Part shown: piece after piece, positions 5,880-8,255 of the stretch
How the letters are laid out: each line of letters starts with the position of its first letter
Position numbering within the stretch: the stretch's first letter is position 1
From: Parachlamydiales bacterium
GTDB taxonomy: Bacteria > Chlamydiota > Chlamydiia > Chlamydiales > Rhabdochlamydiaceae
Direction of reading: 5' to 3'
Assembly (NCBI GenBank): GCA_020050965.1
Contig: JAGVJV010000148.1
Location: 1-8,255, forward strand
Length of the DNA: 8,255 bases
Notes under the pieces: generated by a model
What the model was told of the DNA's origin: nothing
Databases searched by the model: none
Seen by the model: only the letters and a program-made list of their open reading frames with translations
Program-made: the position numbers and the translations under genes

Positions 5880-7154
5880 ATGATTGGATATCTTGATGTT
5901 GTTACCCGTAATGACAACTCTTTTTTATTGAGGCTAGCCGACTTAAGTTTGACGCCATTAAGAGTCGCATATGCTGGGAAGGTTCACTCGATTACAATCC
6001 GCATTTTTGCTGCAATTGCTGCTGTGGTTCTGCTACCTCTCACATTGCTTGGTCTTGCCATCAAGTGGTGGAAGAGAGAAGAGTGGAGGCTCCCTGCCTT
6101 TCTGTTTGTTAACCCGCCGGAAATAGATGAGCTATACCAAGCATCAAGCTGCAATATTTCTCAGGGGGAATTCAATGAGTTTTTAAAAAAAGAACTTGCT
6201 CGAGCCCATCATTTGGATACCGAATTAGGTCCTGCAACTCCCGGCTCCTGGAGAAAATTTGGAGAAACCCACGGGGAATATAATCAGACCTGCAACGATT
6301 ACTTCAGGGATGATAAAACGATTTGGCCAGACAAACAGCCCCTAGTGATCCAACGGCTGGGAACCTTTGATCGGTTTGAGTCAAAAATCGTCGATATTAC
6401 AGCAGATTTCTTGCGGGTTTTTCATCAGAAGCCAGTTCAGATTCGAGAAGAAACTCTGACAATGGATGAATTAAAAATGCTTGATGATCTCCATTGGAAA
6501 AGCAAAATAGGAGAAGCTGAAGATAGTGCTAATGAAAAAAAAGCAGCTTTTCTCACCAGAAGTAAAAATTCTATACGAAAGCAATTGGAACAGAGCTTTC
6601 CCAGAAAAAATGGGCAATATGATGGAGAGGAGGCTCTTAATCTTATGGAAAGGAATGTCAAACCATCGATCGAGAAGTCTATAAAAGAGAAATGCGATCT
6701 TATCGCCTTTACTTCCGAAGATCTCTATACTCCTAGCTTAAGAAACTTTGTTTTCGGCGTTGCTTCCCTAATGAGCAGGGTAGGCATCTGGTCCAAGGCC
6801 CGTTTTGGGGATCCAAAGCAAAGCATGCAAGATTTTGAAAAATGTCTGATCCGCATGATGAAAATCTCTGCACATGAATTTGGACACATGCGCGGCCTTC
6901 CCCACTGCACCGATTATGAGTGCAACATCGGCGGCTACATGAGTTTGCCAGAATTAGATCGGCGCCCTTTGACCTATTGCTTGCAGGATAGCGCAAAAAT
7001 TTGCAGTCTGGCGAAAATCACTCTCCTAGAATATCATCGAAGGCTGCTGAAATTCTTCGAAAGATTTAATGAGCGCTATGGGTTAAATTGCGATTTTTCC
7101 AAGGAAGTTCAGACACTAAAAGGTCGAATCAATGCATTGCAAATCACCGCCTAA
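5880..7154 (+). CDS. Archaemetzincin-like (M54) zinc metalloprotease with N-terminal membrane anchor
   Basis: This 424-residue protein ends in an archaemetzincin domain like eukaryotic AMZ2. Residues 272-310 read CDLIAFTSEDLY then NFVFGVASL and VGIWSKARFGD, a typical AMZ core. The catalytic motif is HEFGHMRGLPHC at 332-343: zinc ligands His332, His336 and His342, with Glu333 as catalytic base. The second, structural zinc site of the family uses four Cys (C-x4-C, then CxxC). Here Cys343, Cys348 and Cys367 are kept, but the fourth position is Asp370 (CLQD). The Met of the family CxM is Ile350. The following DRRPL (360-364) and YHRRLLKFFERF (385-396) also fit AMZ. Residues 37-64 form a hydrophobic segment followed by KWWKR, probably a membrane anchor, which typical AMZ proteins lack. 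The middle region (85-265) is charged and unrecognised. ATG 5880 fits the promoter; an upstream in-frame ATG at 5841 precedes the -35. Substrate unknown. Confidence 0.8.
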   Translation: MIGYLDVVTRNDNSFLLRLADLSLTPLRVAYAGKVHSITIRIFAAIAAVVLLPLTLLGLAIKWWKREEWRLPAFLFVNPPEIDELYQASSCNISQGEFNEFLKKELARAHHLDTELGPATPGSWRKFGETHGEYNQTCNDYFRDDKTIWPDKQPLVIQRLGTFDRFESKIVDITADFLRVFHQKPVQIREETLTMDELKMLDDLHWKSKIGEAEDSANEKKAAFLTRSKNSIRKQLEQSFPRKNGQYDGEEALNLMERNVKPSIEKSIKEKCDLIAFTSEDLYTPSLRNFVFGVASLMSRVGIWSKARFGDPKQSMQDFEKCLIRMMKISAHEFGHMRGLPHCTDYECNIGGYMSLPELDRRPLTYCLQDSAKICSLAKITLLEYHRRLLKFFERFNERYGLNCDFSKEVQTLKGRINALQITA

Positions 7155-7171
7155 CACAAGTTAGACGGTGA
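7144..7171. terminator. Hairpin shared by two convergent genes
   Basis: TCACCGCCTAAC (7144-7155) and GTTAGACGGTGA (7160-7171) form a 12-base stem with a 4-base loop. In plus-strand RNA there is one C·A mismatch; in minus-strand RNA the same position is a U·G pair, so the stem is complete. It contains the stop codon of the metalloprotease gene and lies 6 bases past the stop of the minus-strand gene. The T-runs on either side are poor (TTTATT on plus, ATTTGC on minus), so termination strength is uncertain. Confidence 0.4.
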
Positions 7172-7177
7172 AAGGGT

Positions 7178-7906
7178 TTATTCGTGGCTCTTAACTGTTG
7201 GATTAAGGGTTTCCTTACCCAATTTGTAGAGAACTGCGAAGAGCCCTACTCCGCGTGCCTTGGTTAAGGCTCCCCACATACAGTTACGTAGGCTAAGAGG
7301 CATTCCGTTTTGCCAACGGGTCAAGGCCGTATTTCCCGGATGCCCAGCTAAACTTCCGAGAGCGCCAGCCGTATATGCCGCGCCATATTCGACAGCTTTG
7401 TTGTCTCCGAGCTTTTCTTTCATCGCCCCTGCCAATTGATCAGCAACAGCAAGTCCGCCCACAAACGCTGTTTCTTGAAGCGCGATGGCAAGCCCTTGCT
7501 TGGCTGAAAATTTGCGTAGAGACTCGATCATGCTCCATCCCATGGTCTTTCCGTTGAAGACCGCCAAGATGGGCGCTGAAACGGTTCCAACGATGGCAGA
7601 ACTAAGGAGCTTAAGCGATAGACTTTCCTTCTTGGAATCTCCAGCTATTGCTTTCTCTACCATGTTCTGAACAACCATTTGGGAGCCGACGATCATTCCG
7701 ACGGTGGGCGCAGCTCCAAGTCCCGCTTTTATTCCCTGCTGAAAGGAAACATTTGGAGCAGGTTCTCCCTTTTGCAGGGCGCTTTTTATGATGAAGTCCC
7801 TAAAGGGTAAAACGATGGCTCCCGCTGCCGCAACGGGCGGTACTAAATTGGGTTTAAGGGTAGCCCAAGGCCCTTGTTCTTTTTGTGTTACAGGTGATGT
7901 AGACAT
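7178..7906 (-). CDS. Three-repeat membrane protein, possibly a divergent mitochondrial-carrier (SLC25)-like protein
   Basis: This 242-residue protein is rich in Ala and Gly and shows three similar parts, roughly 20-90, 98-165 and 175-236. Each has a helix containing a proline (Pro34, Pro112, Pro190), then 26-30 residues, then a Gly and a second helix. The link between parts two and three, from KQGLAIALQETAFVGGLAVA through TAGALGSLAGHPGNTALTRW and QNG, follows the mitochondrial carrier pattern of EG...ye...aGalaG...hP.d..ktRlQ. Part three ends with KARGVGLFAVLYKLGKETL. The carrier signature PxDxxK/R is degraded in all three parts, and 242 residues is short for a family of about 300. In that family three repeats make six membrane helices and exchange metabolites across the mitochondrial inner membrane; Legionella uses such a protein (LncP) as an effector. 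Whether this protein transports anything or leaves the bacterium is not shown. The ATG is firm because GGAGG lies 4 bases upstream. Confidence 0.6.
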   Translation of the reverse strand: MSTSPVTQKEQGPWATLKPNLVPPVAAAGAIVLPFRDFIIKSALQKGEPAPNVSFQQGIKAGLGAAPTVGMIVGSQMVVQNMVEKAIAGDSKKESLSLKLLSSAIVGTVSAPILAVFNGKTMGWSMIESLRKFSAKQGLAIALQETAFVGGLAVADQLAGAMKEKLGDNKAVEYGAAYTAGALGSLAGHPGNTALTRWQNGMPLSLRNCMWGALTKARGVGLFAVLYKLGKETLNPTVKSHE

Positions 7907-7910
7907 AAGT

Positions 7911-7915
7911 CCTCC
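7911..7915 (-). promoter_or_regulatory. Strong ribosome binding site of the three-repeat membrane protein
   Basis: GGAGG on the minus strand lies 4 bases before the ATG at 7906. It is the clearest Shine-Dalgarno site in the window and fixes this start. It contrasts with the divergent pair at 5794/5880, which have none. Confidence 0.75.
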
Positions 7916-7972
7916 ATTAAATTTTTTTTAATTTTCTAGTTTGCTAAATAAAAAACGATGTGAGAATAGATT

Positions 7973-8004
7973 ACAGTTTAGTTCGCCTTGCGGCGAATCA
8001 CTGT
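7973..8004 (-). other. Hairpin with GNRA tetraloop in the putative 5' leader
   Basis: In minus-strand RNA, UUCGCC-GCAA-GGCGAA forms a perfect 6-base stem (7997-7982) closed by GCAA, a stable GNRA tetraloop. A 4/2-base internal loop and an outer 5-base stem (ACAGU/ACUGU) extend it to the full span. The GNRA loop exists only in the minus-strand transcript, the same direction as the downstream gene. No known riboswitch is recognised. Confidence 0.4.
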
Positions 8005-8038
8005 CACGAAAATAGAAAAAATTGAAAAAGAGGATACG

Positions 8039-8057
8039 GTGCGGGCGAGTGCCGCAC
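8039..8057. other. GC-rich hairpin in the putative 5' leader
   Basis: GTGCGG (8039-8044) and CCGCAC (8052-8057) pair perfectly around a 7-base loop; a bulged variant gives 7 pairs with a 4-base loop. In the minus-strand direction a T-rich stretch begins about 8 bases later (CTCTTTTTC), so it could act as a weak attenuator. It stands out in an AT-rich surrounding. Confidence 0.3.
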
Positions 8058-8110
8058 TCAGGAAGTTACAAAAAGGCTGATTTCTCATGCTTCTTGGTTT
8101 CATACCAATG

Positions 8111-8140
8111 ATTATAACTAATAATGGTATTAATTTGCAA
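8111..8140 (-). promoter_or_regulatory. Candidate promoter of the three-repeat membrane protein, with dyad over the -10
   Basis: On the minus strand TTGCAA (8140-8135) and a perfect TATAAT (8116-8111) are 18 bases apart. Transcription would start near 8104 and give a leader of about 200 bases carrying both hairpins. An interrupted dyad, ATACCA (8102-8107) with TGGTAT (8125-8130), is centred on 8116, at the -10 box, where a repressor could bind. A promoter closer to the gene cannot be excluded because the spacer is very AT-rich. Confidence 0.4.
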
Positions 8141-8230
8141 TAATTATATCTTCACTGTTAGAAGTTCTTTCCAATGGGTGCTAAATCTTGCCGAGGTGTG
8201 GGATCTGCGCATCTTCCACGGCTTTTCGAT

Positions 8231-8253
8231 CCCTTCAGCGGCGAACTGAAGGG
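8231..8253. repeat. Perfect 8-base inverted repeat at the window edge
   Basis: CCCTTCAG and CTGAAGGG flank a 7-base loop (CGGCGAA). There is no T-run next to it within the window. It could be a terminator stem, the end of a mobile element, or part of a gene crossing the right edge; the window does not show which. Confidence 0.35.
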
Positions 8254-8255
8254 CA

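Larger units (their letters stand above)
7907..8255. other. About 350 bases without a convincing gene
   Basis: The stretch upstream of the minus-strand gene holds an AT-rich spacer (7916-7970), a structured hairpin (7973-8004), a second hairpin (8039-8057), a minus-strand promoter candidate (8111-8140), and a more GC-rich tail (about 8180-8255) ending in a perfect hairpin. Short open frames exist on both strands in the tail but are within chance length. The tail may be the edge of a neighbouring gene or element that continues past the window. Confidence 0.5.

Noticed and set aside
8124..8249. 41-codon plus-strand ORF from ATG 8124
   Set aside because: No ribosome binding site, no recognised similarity, and it overlaps the region where composition changes; insufficient support.
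8144..8254. 36-codon open frame on the minus strand running in from the right edge (ending HWKELLTVKI)
   Set aside because: An open run this short is likely by chance, a second minus-strand frame is also open over most of the stretch, and I recognise no family. It could still be the end of a real gene.

Overview
The window most likely comes from an environmental member of the Chlamydiae (Parachlamydiales-like). This is inferred from four traits: a chlamydial-type SucC tail with a GGIMDC segment, small multi-pass membrane proteins in tandem, a MurG/MGDG-synthase-like glycosyltransferase with a long helical N-terminus, and two proteins resembling eukaryotic families. No rRNA, tRNA, CRISPR array or recognisable insertion sequence is visible, so the genus cannot be fixed.

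Region 1 (2-2449, plus strand) is a tight gene row. It holds the 3' end of sucC, then sucD overlapping it by 13 bases, then 4 bases later a membrane-embedded M50 (site-2-protease-like) metalloprotease with a soluble helical-repeat tail. The first two genes form succinyl-CoA synthetase of the TCA cycle. The protease is probably cotranscribed but has no obvious metabolic link.

Region 2 (2450-3615, plus strand) is a family of small four-helix membrane proteins. Two intact copies (2512-2895 and 3241-3615) flank a decayed third copy (2892-3195) that is readable only by changing frame twice. The copies appear related to each other, and each seems built from two similar halves.

Region 3 (3620-7154) starts with a 724-residue GT28/MGDG-synthase-like glycosyltransferase on the minus strand, convergent with the last small membrane gene. 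A short divergent promoter region of 85 bases follows. Then comes a plus-strand archaemetzincin-like (M54) zinc metalloprotease with a membrane anchor at its N-terminus and a changed second zinc site. In the divergent region both putative -10 boxes lie exactly 7 bases upstream of the ATG codons, which suggests leaderless mRNAs.

Region 4 (7145-8255) has a minus-strand 242-residue protein with three similar parts, resembling a divergent mitochondrial carrier (SLC25). It is convergent with the metalloprotease, and the two share a hairpin between their 3' ends. Upstream of it lies about 350 bases without a convincing gene. This stretch contains a candidate promoter, two hairpins that would lie in a long 5' leader, and a perfect hairpin at the window edge. 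The two host-like genes facing each other are the most interesting part of the window; a role in interaction with a eukaryotic host cell is a hypothesis only.
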